Positions 18,278 to 26,430 of a DNA stretch of 58,163 nt are shown here, in pieces. The stretch is taken from NCBI GenBank assembly GCA_937926195.1, contig CALEXZ010000138.1, positions 1-58,163 on the forward strand, written 5' to 3'. Below the pieces are notes generated by a model. That model was not told the DNA's origin. It saw only the letters and a list, made by a program, of their open reading frames with translations, and did no database searches. A program made the position numbers and the translations under genes. Source of the DNA: an uncultured Actinomyces sp. (GTDB taxonomy: Bacteria; Actinomycetota; Actinomycetes; Actinomycetales; Actinomycetaceae). Numbering within the stretch: position 1 is the stretch's first letter; each line of letters begins with the position of its first letter.

Positions 18278-19564
18278 ATGGAACTTCGCAGGCGCGAATT
18301 CGGGAAGATGGCGGCGGCCGCGTCCGCCCTGGCGGCGCTCGGTCTGGCGGGCTGCGGCAGCGGCGGGTCTGACGGGTCGGATGGCGGTGAGGTCACCCTC
18401 GAGTTCACCCAGTGGTGGGAGCCCGAGCTGCCCGACGGCACCTTCCGTGCCCTCATGGACCAGTTCGAGAAGGAGAACCCCGGCATCAAGGTCGAGCTGC
18501 TCTCGGGTCCCTACGCCTCCACCAAGGAGCAGCTCGTCGCCGGTGCCGCCGCCCAGACCATGCCCGACGTCGTCGGTCTCGACGGCGCCTGGGTGAGCGA
18601 CTTCGCCAAGCAGGGGGCCATCGCCGACCTCACGGCGCTCATGGCCGAGCAGGGCTACGACGACGGCGAGCTCGCCAGCCAGGTGAAGATCAACGGCGCC
18701 ACCTACATGATCCCCGTCGTCAACTTCGTCTACCCCATGTTCGCCAACATGGACCTGCTGACGAAGGCGGGCGTCACCCAGACGCCCTCGACCCGTGAGG
18801 AGTTCGAGGGGGCGGCCAAGGCCGTGGCGGCCTCCGGCGAGGGCGTGTCCGGCTGGGCGCTCCCCCTGTCCCTCGAGGCCCCCAACGGCGCCCAGAACGA
18901 CATCATGTCCTGGGTCTGGGCCTCGGGCGGCTCCATGCTCACCGACGACGGCAAGCCCAACCTCGTGGGCAACAACGACGTCAAGAGCGCCGCGGAGTTC
19001 ATCAAGCGGCTGTGGGACGCGGGGGTCGTCTCCCCGGGCGCCTTCACGATGAAGGAGCAGGACAAGGTCGAGGACTTCACCAACGGGCGCGTGGGGCTCA
19101 TGATCGACTCCCTCGCCCACGTCCACACGATCCGCGAGGGCAATCCCGACCTCTCCTTCGACATCTCCGCCCTGCCCGCCGTCGCCGGGTACACCGGTGA
19201 GCGCGGCATGCCCTACGCCTCCTGGGGAATCGGTGTCTCGGGCTCGACCGAGCACCCGGCCGAGGCGTTCAAGCTCGTCCAGTTCCTCATGTCGGCCGAC
19301 GTCAACGCCTCACTGTCCAACGACGCCAAGGCCTTCCCCGGCAACTCCACCGCCACGCCCGACTACGTCAACAGCGACGAGGTCCTCAAGAAGGCCTTCG
19401 AGATCTGGTCCGCCGGAACGCCCGCGAACGAGTTCGTCGGCCTGCCCGTCTCGGAGACGCTCATGCGCGACTTCGAGGAGCAGTTCCAGGCCTACCTCAG
19501 CGGCGACATCGACGTCGACACGATGCTGAGCAACACCCAGAAGGCCTGGGAGGAGGCCTTCTGA
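18278..19564 (+). CDS. Sugar ABC transporter substrate-binding lipoprotein (CUT1)
   Basis: This 428-residue extracellular binding protein has a signal peptide with Tat-like RRREFGK and lipobox LAGC (about Cys24), so it is lipid-anchored. The mature part is a family 1 solute-binding protein: EVTLEFTQWWEPE, FRALMDQFEKENPGIKVELL, DVVGLDGAWVSDFAKQGAI, GRVGLMIDSLAHVHTI and a C-terminal VSETLMRDFEEQFQAYLSGDIDVDTML. An in-frame ATG at 18239 is rejected because it would put extra residues before the twin-arginine signal. It is the first gene of the plus-strand sugar operon. The substrate cannot be read; CUT1 systems often import di- or oligosaccharides. Confidence 0.92.
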   Translation: MELRRREFGKMAAAASALAALGLAGCGSGGSDGSDGGEVTLEFTQWWEPELPDGTFRALMDQFEKENPGIKVELLSGPYASTKEQLVAGAAAQTMPDVVGLDGAWVSDFAKQGAIADLTALMAEQGYDDGELASQVKINGATYMIPVVNFVYPMFANMDLLTKAGVTQTPSTREEFEGAAKAVAASGEGVSGWALPLSLEAPNGAQNDIMSWVWASGGSMLTDDGKPNLVGNNDVKSAAEFIKRLWDAGVVSPGAFTMKEQDKVEDFTNGRVGLMIDSLAHVHTIREGNPDLSFDISALPAVAGYTGERGMPYASWGIGVSGSTEHPAEAFKLVQFLMSADVNASLSNDAKAFPGNSTATPDYVNSDEVLKKAFEIWSAGTPANEFVGLPVSETLMRDFEEQFQAYLSGDIDVDTMLSNTQKAWEEAF

Positions 19565-19588
19565 CCCCGTGACCGTCGTCGTCTCAGG

Positions 19589-19618
19589 CTGTGGGCCCGG
19601 CCTCGGCCGGGCCCACAG
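19589..19618 (+). terminator. Hairpin between binding-protein and permease genes (likely attenuator)
   Basis: A perfect 13-bp stem (19589-19601 with 19606-19618) and a 4-base loop lie between the binding-protein stop and the first permease, inside the operon. Such partial terminators or mRNA stabilisers commonly keep the binding protein more abundant than the membrane components. Confidence 0.7.
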
Positions 19619-19639
19619 CATCCTCAGGAAGGTCAACAG

Positions 19640-20575
19640 ATGAGCGTCAACGAAGCCGCTCTCGCGCACGGGGCACCCGCTCGTGCGCTGCCGCTGGGAA
19701 CGCGGCTCAAGCGGGTCCTGGTGCCCTACGCGTACCTGTCACCCACCGTCCTGCTGCTGCTCGTGCTCATGGTCGTGCCGATCGTCATCGTCTTCGGCTA
19801 CTCCCTCCAGGACGCCGTCATCACGACCAAGCAGTCGCACTACGTCGGGCTGGAGAACTACGTCGACGTCCTCACCAGCGACAAGTTCCGCACGGCCCTG
19901 GGCAACACGGTCGTCTTCGTCGTCGTCAGCGTCATCGCCCACATGCTCATCGGGCTCGGCTTCGCCCTGCTGCTCAACTCCGACGTCCTGTCCAGCGCCG
20001 CCAAGGCCGTCTTCCGCACGATCTTCGTCCTGCCCTGGCTGCTGACAGTTGCCATCATCGCGATCCTGTGGCGCCTGCTGCTCAACCCCAACGGTGTCGT
20101 CAACGCGGTCCTGTCCGCCCTCAGTCTCGTGACGGGCCAGCACGAGTGGCTCGCCGACCCCGACCTCGCCCTCGGCGTCGTCACCTTCATCAACATCTGG
20201 AGCGGCTACCCGTTCTTCATGATCTCCATCCTCGCCGGGCTCCAGGGCATCCCCCGGGACCTGTACGAGGCGGCGGAGGTCGACGGCGCCGGCGTGCTGC
20301 GACGCTTCTGGTCGATCACCGTCCCGCAGCTGCGCCCCATCATCATCTCGATGGCCCTGCTCGACGTCATCTGGACCTCCCAGCAGTTCGCCCTCATCTG
20401 GATGACCACGGGCGGCGGCCCGCTCAGCAGGACCGAGATGCTGTCGACCTTCACCTACAAGATGGCCTTCTCCAACTACGACTTCTCGGGGGCCTCGGCC
20501 AGCGCCGTCATCGTCCTCGTCCTGTCGATGGTCCTGGCCTTCTTCTACGTACGCAGCCAGAAGGCGAGGGACTGA
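19640..20575 (+). CDS. Sugar ABC transporter permease (MalF/UgpA type)
   Basis: The 311-residue inner-membrane permease has six predicted transmembrane helices, the first around VLLLLVLMVVPIVIVFGYSL. The EAA loop that docks on the ATPase is EAAEVDGAGVLRRFWSITVP. The ribosome site aggaagg precedes ATG 19640. It pairs with the next gene, which starts one base after this stop, to form the translocation pore. No ATPase is in the operon; a shared MsmK-type ATPase lies at 25.1-26.2 kb. Confidence 0.93.
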   Translation: MSVNEAALAHGAPARALPLGTRLKRVLVPYAYLSPTVLLLLVLMVVPIVIVFGYSLQDAVITTKQSHYVGLENYVDVLTSDKFRTALGNTVVFVVVSVIAHMLIGLGFALLLNSDVLSSAAKAVFRTIFVLPWLLTVAIIAILWRLLLNPNGVVNAVLSALSLVTGQHEWLADPDLALGVVTFINIWSGYPFFMISILAGLQGIPRDLYEAAEVDGAGVLRRFWSITVPQLRPIIISMALLDVIWTSQQFALIWMTTGGGPLSRTEMLSTFTYKMAFSNYDFSGASASAVIVLVLSMVLAFFYVRSQKARD

Positions 20576-20576
20576 C

Positions 20577-21419
20577 ATGGATGCCAAGCGACGACGCCGG
20601 ATCCTGCGGGTGACCGCGGTGTGGACCGGGCTCGTGCTCGGAGGCTGCTTCGCGGGACTTCCCGTGCTGTGGATGGTGGTCTCCTCCTTCAAGCCCAACG
20701 CCCGCATCTTCGCCAGCCCCCCGCGCCTCATTGAGGAGGGCAGTTCCTTCGCCGCCTACCTGTCGATCTTCCACGACCCGGAGAAGACCAGGTTCTTCCT
20801 CAACAGCTACTTCGTGGCCCTCACGGTGACGGCACTGACCCTGCTCGTGGGCATCATGGCGGGATACGCCTTCAGCCGATTCGACTTCCCGGGCAAGCAC
20901 GTCCTCAACGTCGTGGTCATCTCGGTGCAGGCGGTGCCACCCATCACCCTGCTCATCCCGTTCTTCGGGCTCATGGTCACGCTCAGGCTCTACAACACCT
21001 ACCAGGGCCTCATCCTCACCTACATGGTGTTCACCCTGCCCTACGCGATCATCATGCTCACCGGGTACTTCAACACGCTGCCCAGAGAGCTGGACGAGGC
21101 CGCCAAGGTGGACGGCACCGGCACCTTCGGGGCGCTGTGGAAGGTGCTCGTGCCCATCTCGGTGCCGGGGATCGTCTCGGTCGGGATCTACACCTTCATG
21201 ATCGCGTGGAACGAGTACCTCTTCGCTCTGACGCTCACGCGCACCAACGACATGCGGACCGTGCCGATCGGGATCCAGCTGCTCATGGGGCAGCACTCCT
21301 ACGAGTGGAACGAGATGATGGCGATGTCCGTCCTCGGCTCGATCCCGGTCATCCTCCTCTTCATTTTCTTCCAGCGGTACTTCATCGGAGGGATGACCGC
21401 TGGATCCGTCAAGAACTGA
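20577..21419 (+). CDS. Sugar ABC transporter permease (MalG/UgpE type)
   Basis: This 280-residue partner permease has an N-terminal helix (GLVLGGCFAGLPVLWMVVSS), the periplasmic SFKPNARIF region typical of MalG-like subunits, and the EAA loop DEAAKVDGTGTFGALWKVLVP. It ends in a basic, poorly hydrophobic tail (GGMTAGSVKN). Its start follows the upstream stop by one base, implying translational coupling and a 1:1 heterodimer. The aldolase gene begins 34 bases downstream. Confidence 0.93.
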   Translation: MDAKRRRRILRVTAVWTGLVLGGCFAGLPVLWMVVSSFKPNARIFASPPRLIEEGSSFAAYLSIFHDPEKTRFFLNSYFVALTVTALTLLVGIMAGYAFSRFDFPGKHVLNVVVISVQAVPPITLLIPFFGLMVTLRLYNTYQGLILTYMVFTLPYAIIMLTGYFNTLPRELDEAAKVDGTGTFGALWKVLVPISVPGIVSVGIYTFMIAWNEYLFALTLTRTNDMRTVPIGIQLLMGQHSYEWNEMMAMSVLGSIPVILLFIFFQRYFIGGMTAGSVKN

Positions 21420-21453
21420 TCTTGGCGACCTCACACAGGAAGGACCACCCCAG

Positions 21454-22314
21454 ATGCTGGCCACAGGAAACGAGATCCTCGCCGTCGCCAACGAGCACGG
21501 CTTCGCGGTCCCGGCCTTCAATATCTCCTCCTACTCCATGCTGCACGCCGTGGTGGACGTCTGCGAGGAGAAGCGCTCCCCGCACATCATCGCGATCCAC
21601 CCGGACGAGCTCGCGCACACCCGTGCGGACATGCTCAGCTCGATCATCCGCATCGCCCACGAGTCCTCGGTGCCCACCGCCATCCACCTGGACCACGGCG
21701 CCTCCTACGAGCAGGTCCTGTGGGCGATCCAGTGCGGCTTCACCTCCGTCATGATCGACAAGTCCTTCGTGTCCTTCGAGGAGAACGTCGCCCAGACCCG
21801 GCGTGTGGTCGAGGCCGCCCACGCCGTCGGGCTGTCCGTCGAGGCGGAGCTGGGCACCATCGGCGTGTCCGACAAGTACGGGGAGACCGGCTCCGAGGAG
21901 ATCCTCTACACCGACCCCGAGGACGCGGTGCGCTTCATCGAGGCCACGGGGGCGGACTCGCTGGCCATCGCCATCGGCACGCGCCACGGCCTGTACCCCT
22001 CGGAGGTCAAGCCCGCCCTGCGGCTGGACCTGCTGGAGGAGATCAAGTCCCTCCTGCCCATCCCGCTCGTGCTCCACGGCGGCTCCAACAACTCCGACAC
22101 GGAGATCGCCGGCGCGGTGCGGGGAGGGATCAACAAGATCAACATCTCCTCGGACATCAAGTCCGTGTACTTCACCCGGATGCGTGAGGTGCTGCAGGAC
22201 GTGCACCTGCGTGAGCCCAACGTCATCGAGCCTCCCTGCGAGGAGGCGCTCAAGGTCTGCGCCGCCCAGAAGATCGACCTGTTCGGCTCCGCCGGCAGGG
22301 CCGACCTGTACTGA
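21454..22314 (+). CDS. Class II ketose-(bis)phosphate aldolase, KbaY/GatY-like
   Basis: This 286-residue zinc aldolase cleaves a ketose phosphate to dihydroxyacetone phosphate plus an aldehyde. It matches the tagatose-bisphosphate/fructose-bisphosphate class II family: VPAFNISSYSMLHAVVDVCEEKRSP, AIHLDHGASYEQV (catalytic Asp80, zinc His81), SVEAELGTIGV, IGTRHGLY (zinc His178), LVLHGGSN (zinc His208) and INKINISSDIK (substrate Asn230). All metal ligands are present. Ribosome site aggaagg precedes ATG 21454. Its place between an importer and a sugar kinase suggests a dedicated catabolic aldolase, not the housekeeping glycolytic one. The exact ketose phosphate is unknown. Confidence 0.9.
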   Translation: MLATGNEILAVANEHGFAVPAFNISSYSMLHAVVDVCEEKRSPHIIAIHPDELAHTRADMLSSIIRIAHESSVPTAIHLDHGASYEQVLWAIQCGFTSVMIDKSFVSFEENVAQTRRVVEAAHAVGLSVEAELGTIGVSDKYGETGSEEILYTDPEDAVRFIEATGADSLAIAIGTRHGLYPSEVKPALRLDLLEEIKSLLPIPLVLHGGSNNSDTEIAGAVRGGINKINISSDIKSVYFTRMREVLQDVHLREPNVIEPPCEEALKVCAAQKIDLFGSAGRADLY

Positions 22315-22359
22315 CCGCCCGGGGCGCTGACCGCGGCCCCGCACCCCAAGGAGGCAGGT

Positions 22360-23553
22360 ATGTCGGGACGGATCGTCCTCGGGCTCGGCGGCACCGTCGA
22401 CCACGAGCTCGTCTGGGACGCCGCGGTGCTCCAGCGTCTCGTCGACGGCCACGGCATCGCCCTGGCCGAGCTTGAGGACGGTCCCGGCTCCGAGGCCCGC
22501 AGCGGCCGGGAGCTCGTGCTGGACGTGCTGCGCTCGATACGTCACGGTGTCGGCTGCGAGGTCTTCGTGCGCGACCGGGCCGACCTGTTCGCCTTCGACG
22601 CGTGCTTCTCGTACCGGGTCACCCTGGGCGGGACCTGTGTGCGGGCCGCGCTCGCCCTGTCACGCATCGGCGTCGGCTCCACGGTCCACCTCGTGTCCAT
22701 GAGCGAGGAGGTCCGCAGGCTCCTTCCCGCCGAGGTCGAGTGGGTGTGCTCGGCCGACGGCGACTCCCTCGACCCCCACGTCATCGTCCAGTACCCGGCG
22801 GGTGCCCGTATCCGGGTGACCGACGGCGAGGTGGTGGCCACCCGTCCTAACCGGGTCATCCTCGTTAACGACCCGCCCAACGAGCTCATGCTGCTCAGTC
22901 CCCGGCTGCCGCAGCTGCTGGGCTCGGCCTGCGCGGTGGCGGCCTCGGGCTTCAACACGATGAAGTCGTCGGCGCTGCTGCGCTCCCGGCTCGCCGAGCT
23001 CGAGCGGGCGCTGGCCCGTGTGCCCGCGGGCGTAACGGTGGTCTACGAGGACGCTGGGTTCCACGACGAGAGCCTGCGGATGGTGGTCCTGGAGACTGTC
23101 CGGCGGTGCTTCACGCTGCACTCCCTCAATGAGGACGAGGCCCAGCGCTACCTGGGCCGAGCGGTGGACCTCGCCGACCCCGCGCAGGTCGCGCGCATGA
23201 TGACCGACCTGCTCGCCCTCCTCGGCGCGCCGACCGTCATGGTCCACACGAGCCGCTACGCCGCCGTCATCGGCGCCGACACCGAGCGCTACCGCGAGGC
23301 CGCGGAGGCCGGCTGCCTCATGGCCTCCACCCGGTTCCTCCACGCCGACGGGTACACGCGGGCCGACTGCGAGTCCGTCGCCCGCGCCCCGCGCGAGGAG
23401 GTCGGCACCGTCCTCGCCGCCTCCGCCGCGGTCCGGGACGCCGGTGTGCGCATCGCCCCCGGCTTCGACGTGCGCACCGACAGCCCGACCACCATCGGAC
23501 TGGGTGACGCCTTCATCGGCGGCGTCATGGGGCGCCTGTCCTCACTCGCCTGA
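22360..23553 (+). CDS. ADP-dependent sugar kinase (ADP-PFK/glucokinase family)
   Basis: This 397-residue protein belongs to the ADP-dependent phosphofructokinase/glucokinase family, ribokinase-like enzymes that use ADP as phosphoryl donor. Visible family blocks are RVTLGGTCVRAALALSRIG (sugar site), AASGFNTMKSS, VVYEDAGFHDESLR, SLNEDEAQRYLG, TVMVHTSRYA and the C-terminal TIGLGDAFIGG with catalytic Asp383. It starts at ATG 22360 after a strong aaggagg site and is the last gene of the sugar operon. From context it would phosphorylate the ketose made by the isomerase before aldolase cleavage. Both substrate and donor are inferred. Confidence 0.82.
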   Translation: MSGRIVLGLGGTVDHELVWDAAVLQRLVDGHGIALAELEDGPGSEARSGRELVLDVLRSIRHGVGCEVFVRDRADLFAFDACFSYRVTLGGTCVRAALALSRIGVGSTVHLVSMSEEVRRLLPAEVEWVCSADGDSLDPHVIVQYPAGARIRVTDGEVVATRPNRVILVNDPPNELMLLSPRLPQLLGSACAVAASGFNTMKSSALLRSRLAELERALARVPAGVTVVYEDAGFHDESLRMVVLETVRRCFTLHSLNEDEAQRYLGRAVDLADPAQVARMMTDLLALLGAPTVMVHTSRYAAVIGADTERYREAAEAGCLMASTRFLHADGYTRADCESVARAPREEVGTVLAASAAVRDAGVRIAPGFDVRTDSPTTIGLGDAFIGGVMGRLSSLA

Positions 23554-23589
23554 GGGGCGCGGGCCGCCCGGCCGCCGTCGGGACCCGGG

Positions 23590-24963
23590 CTACTCGCCCT
23601 TGAACTTCATCCCGGCGGTGAAACCGAAGGGGTTGAGGTCGAAGTCGGCGGCGGTCTGCTCGTCGCGGGCCGCGAACTCGGAGTCGTCCTCGGGCACGTC
23701 CTCGTCCTCGTCGAAGATCGCGGACATCTCCTGCGTGTCCCCCAGGGACAGGTAGGACTGCTCGTCCCGGTGCTGGGGCAGCACGTTCGCCACGTAGTCG
23801 CTGATCGCCTCCTCGGTCGTCACCGCCCGCTGGGCCTGCTCGGACATGTACCAGCGGTGCTCGAGGACCTCGTGGAAGATCTCGGCGGGCTCAAGCTTGC
23901 GGCGCAGCTCGATCGGGACGGCCCGAATCGCGGGCTCGAAGACCTCGGCCAGCCACGTGTGGGCGACCTGCTCGATGGGCTCGGCGCACAGCCCCCGGTA
24001 GACGCGGAAGGCCTCCAGGTCGTTGAGCATGCGCTGGCCCTGACGCTCCTCGACGTCCAGGCCCGTCAGGCGCATGACCTGACGGTGGTAGTGCCCGGCG
24101 TCGACGACCTTGGGCTGGATGGAGATCGTCGTCGAGCCGCCGTCGGCCGTGGTGGTCATGGCCAGCTCGCCGACGTCGAAACCGAGCTCGTTGAGCTGCT
24201 CGGTGCGCCGGCGCACCCGCCAGCGCTCATCCATCGGGAAGGTCTCCTCGCCGGTGAGGACGTTCCACAGCTCGGTGTAGCGGGTGACGATGCGGTCACC
24301 GACCTCGATGGTGTCCACGGACGGCTCCAGCAGCGTCCCGGCCTGGAGATCCATGAGCTCGCCGATGATGTTCGTACGGGCGATGTCGATGTCGTACAGG
24401 CGCTTGCCGTCGGTGAGCCCCTCGGGGTAGAGCTCGCCGGTCTCGGCGTCGACGAGGTAGGCGGCGAAGGCCCCGGCGTCGCGACGGAAGAGCGTGTTGG
24501 ACAGGGAGACGTCCCCCCAGTAGAAGCCGAGCAGGTGCAGGCGCACGAGGAGCACGGCCAGGGCGTCGATGAGTCGCGAGGCGGTCTCCGGCCGCATGTA
24601 CTGGCTGAACAGGGCGCGGTAGGGCAGGGAGTAGGACAGGTGCTCGGTGACGAGGGCGGAGTTGAGAAGCTCTCCCCTGAGGTCGGTGCGTCCGGTGACC
24701 ACCGCCGTGGGCACGACGCAGGGGGCGCCGAGGCGGCCGAGGTTGCGCAGCATCTCGTACTCGCGGTGGGCGACGGACGAGCCGATCTCCTTGACCGCGA
24801 TGACGCGCTCGGAGAGGTTGACGAAACGGACGATGTGGCGCGACAACCCGCGGGGCAGAGCCGCCAGGACCTCGGTGGGCCAGTCCTCCAGCGGGGTCTC
24901 CCACGGCAGGTCGAGCAACGAGGGGTCGATGGTCGCCGCGGTGATCTGCATGGACTGGGGCAT
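23590..24963 (-). CDS. DUF4032 protein with lipopolysaccharide-kinase-like fold
   Basis: This 457-residue protein has a kinase-like core: ERVIAVKEIGSSVAHREYEMLRNL (phosphate-binding Lys/Glu region), LVTEHLSYSLPYRALFSQY, LLVRLHLLGFYWGDVSLSNTLFRRD (catalytic-loop-like WGDVSLSN) and AYLVDAETGELYPE (DxE metal site). A DUF4032 domain follows (YHRQVMRLTGLDVEERQGQRMLNDLEAFR). The tail is very acidic. It may phosphorylate a small molecule or be a pseudokinase; no substrate is known to me. A neighbouring MsmK/UgpC ATPase gene on the same strand is a recurrent partner in actinobacteria. ATG 24963 is used; ATG 24951 is an alternative. Confidence 0.85.
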   Translation of the reverse strand: MPQSMQITAATIDPSLLDLPWETPLEDWPTEVLAALPRGLSRHIVRFVNLSERVIAVKEIGSSVAHREYEMLRNLGRLGAPCVVPTAVVTGRTDLRGELLNSALVTEHLSYSLPYRALFSQYMRPETASRLIDALAVLLVRLHLLGFYWGDVSLSNTLFRRDAGAFAAYLVDAETGELYPEGLTDGKRLYDIDIARTNIIGELMDLQAGTLLEPSVDTIEVGDRIVTRYTELWNVLTGEETFPMDERWRVRRRTEQLNELGFDVGELAMTTTADGGSTTISIQPKVVDAGHYHRQVMRLTGLDVEERQGQRMLNDLEAFRVYRGLCAEPIEQVAHTWLAEVFEPAIRAVPIELRRKLEPAEIFHEVLEHRWYMSEQAQRAVTTEEAISDYVANVLPQHRDEQSYLSLGDTQEMSAIFDEDEDVPEDDSEFAARDEQTAADFDLNPFGFTAGMKFKGE

Positions 24964-25018
24964 GGCGGCATTCTCTCAGGTGGTGGGTCGCTGGGCGAGC
25001 CGGGCGCGGACGCGGGCG

Positions 25019-25048
25019 AGCCCCGCCCCCCGGAGGAGGGACGGGGCT
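25019..25048 (-). terminator. Hairpin after the ABC ATPase gene
   Basis: agccccgcccc (25019-25029) pairs with gggacggggct (25038-25048) with one mismatch and an 8-base loop. It sits 25 bases after the ATPase stop on the minus strand and would end its transcript before the DUF4032 gene. Confidence 0.6.
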
Positions 25049-25073
25049 TGCCGTCGTGTGGGCCCGTCCGGGC

Positions 25074-26201
25074 TCAGGCGGGCAGGCGCTGGCCGGTGGA
25101 GGCGGAGAACAGGTGCTCCTGGCCGGGGCGGATGCGCACATGGACCGTCTCGCCCGGCTGCGGGGCGGTGCGAGGAGGCACGCGGACGATGATCTGCGAG
25201 GAGTCCTCGCCGGAGCCGAGCTTCTCGTCGGAGTCCGTGGCGCCGACGAGCTCGCCGTAGATGTAGGCGTCAGAGCCGAGCTCCTCGACGAAGGACAGGC
25301 GCACCGGGATGGACAGCGTGTCGTCGGCGGAGACGACGTCGAGCGACTCGGGGCGGAAGCCGATGACGATCTTGCCGTTGTCCTCGGGCGTGATGGCGTC
25401 GAGGGTGGCGCGCGACAGACGGACACGGGCCGACCCCAGGACCGCGTCCTCGCCTTCGATCTTGAAGCGGCCGAGGTTCATGGCGGGGGAGCCGATGAAG
25501 CCGGCGACGAACTCGTTGGCGGGGTGGTCGTACATCTCGCGCGGGGTGCCGACCTGCTGGAGGAGGCCGTCCTTGAGGACCGCGATGCGGTCGCCCATCG
25601 TCAGGGCCTCGGTCTGGTCGTGCGTGACGTAGACCGTGGTGACGCCCAGCGAGCGCTGCAGGGAGGCGATCTGCGTGCGGGTCTGGACGCGGAGCTTGGC
25701 GTCCAGGTTGGACAGCGGCTCGTCCATGAGGAAGACCTTGGGCTTGCGCACGATGGCGCGGCCCATGGCGACGCGCTGGCGCTGACCACCGGAGAGGGCC
25801 TTCGGCTTGCGGTCGAGGTACTCGGTCAGACCCAGGATCTTGGCGGCCTCCTTGACGCGCTGCTCGATCTCGGCCTTGGGGGTGCCGGCGATCTTGAGGG
25901 CGAAGCCCATGTTGTCCGCGACGGACATGTGGGGGTAGAGGGCGTAGTTCTGGAAGACCATGGCGATGTCGCGGTCCTTCGGCTGAACGTCCGTGACGTC
26001 CTTGTCGCCGATGAGGATACGACCGGAGTTGACGTCCTCCAGGCCGGCGAGCATGCGCAGGGAGGTGGACTTGCCGCAGCCGGAGGGGCCGACGAGGACG
26101 AGGAACTCGCCGTCGGCGATCTCGAGGTTGAGCTGGTCCACCGAGGGGCGGTCGTTGCCCGGGTAGATACGGGTGGCATGATCAAAGGTCACGGTTGCCA
26201 T
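25074..26201 (-). CDS. Carbohydrate ABC transporter ATPase, MsmK/UgpC type
   Basis: This 375-residue ATPase is of the multi-importer MsmK/UgpC/MalK kind. Visible motifs are Walker A GPSGCGKST, Q-loop MVFQNYALYPHMSV, signature LSGGQRQRVAMGRAIV, Walker B VFLMDEPLSNLDA, switch YVTHDQTEA, and a C-terminal regulatory TOBE/OB region (VIGFRPESLDV, VHVRIRPGQEHLF). ATG 26201 is chosen because the family starts MATVTFDHATRIYPG; the upstream frame is unrelated. Such ATPases often serve several CUT1 importers, so it is the likely motor for the importer at 18.3-21.4 kb, which has none of its own. It is divergent from the Ser/Thr kinase gene. Confidence 0.93.
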   Translation of the reverse strand: MATVTFDHATRIYPGNDRPSVDQLNLEIADGEFLVLVGPSGCGKSTSLRMLAGLEDVNSGRILIGDKDVTDVQPKDRDIAMVFQNYALYPHMSVADNMGFALKIAGTPKAEIEQRVKEAAKILGLTEYLDRKPKALSGGQRQRVAMGRAIVRKPKVFLMDEPLSNLDAKLRVQTRTQIASLQRSLGVTTVYVTHDQTEALTMGDRIAVLKDGLLQQVGTPREMYDHPANEFVAGFIGSPAMNLGRFKIEGEDAVLGSARVRLSRATLDAITPEDNGKIVIGFRPESLDVVSADDTLSIPVRLSFVEELGSDAYIYGELVGATDSDEKLGSGEDSSQIIVRVPPRTAPQPGETVHVRIRPGQEHLFSASTGQRLPA

Positions 26202-26430
26202 GAGATGAAGCAGTCCCTTCACCGGCGGGTACGCGCCGGACGATCCGTTGTGAAAGGTGCCGAATGCGTGTCCGCACTGACACATGCGACCACAGGTTGG
26301 TGGGCGCGGCATTATCCTGTCACGCGGGGGGCCTTCCCGGACACTGTTCTACTGATCTGACTTTCTTCGCCTGTGCGTGAGTCCAGTCACAAGGGGGGAA
26401 GTGTGGTGGGCTCCCGGTAGGGTGGCGCCC

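Noticed and set aside
16067..23553. Direct call as a sulfoquinovose (sulfo-EMP) operon
   Set aside because: The isomerase is YihS-like, but sulfonate-contacting residues differ, and no sulfoquinovosidase, sulfolactaldehyde reductase/dehydrogenase or sulfonate exporter is present. Kinase and aldolase families also differ from the E. coli route.
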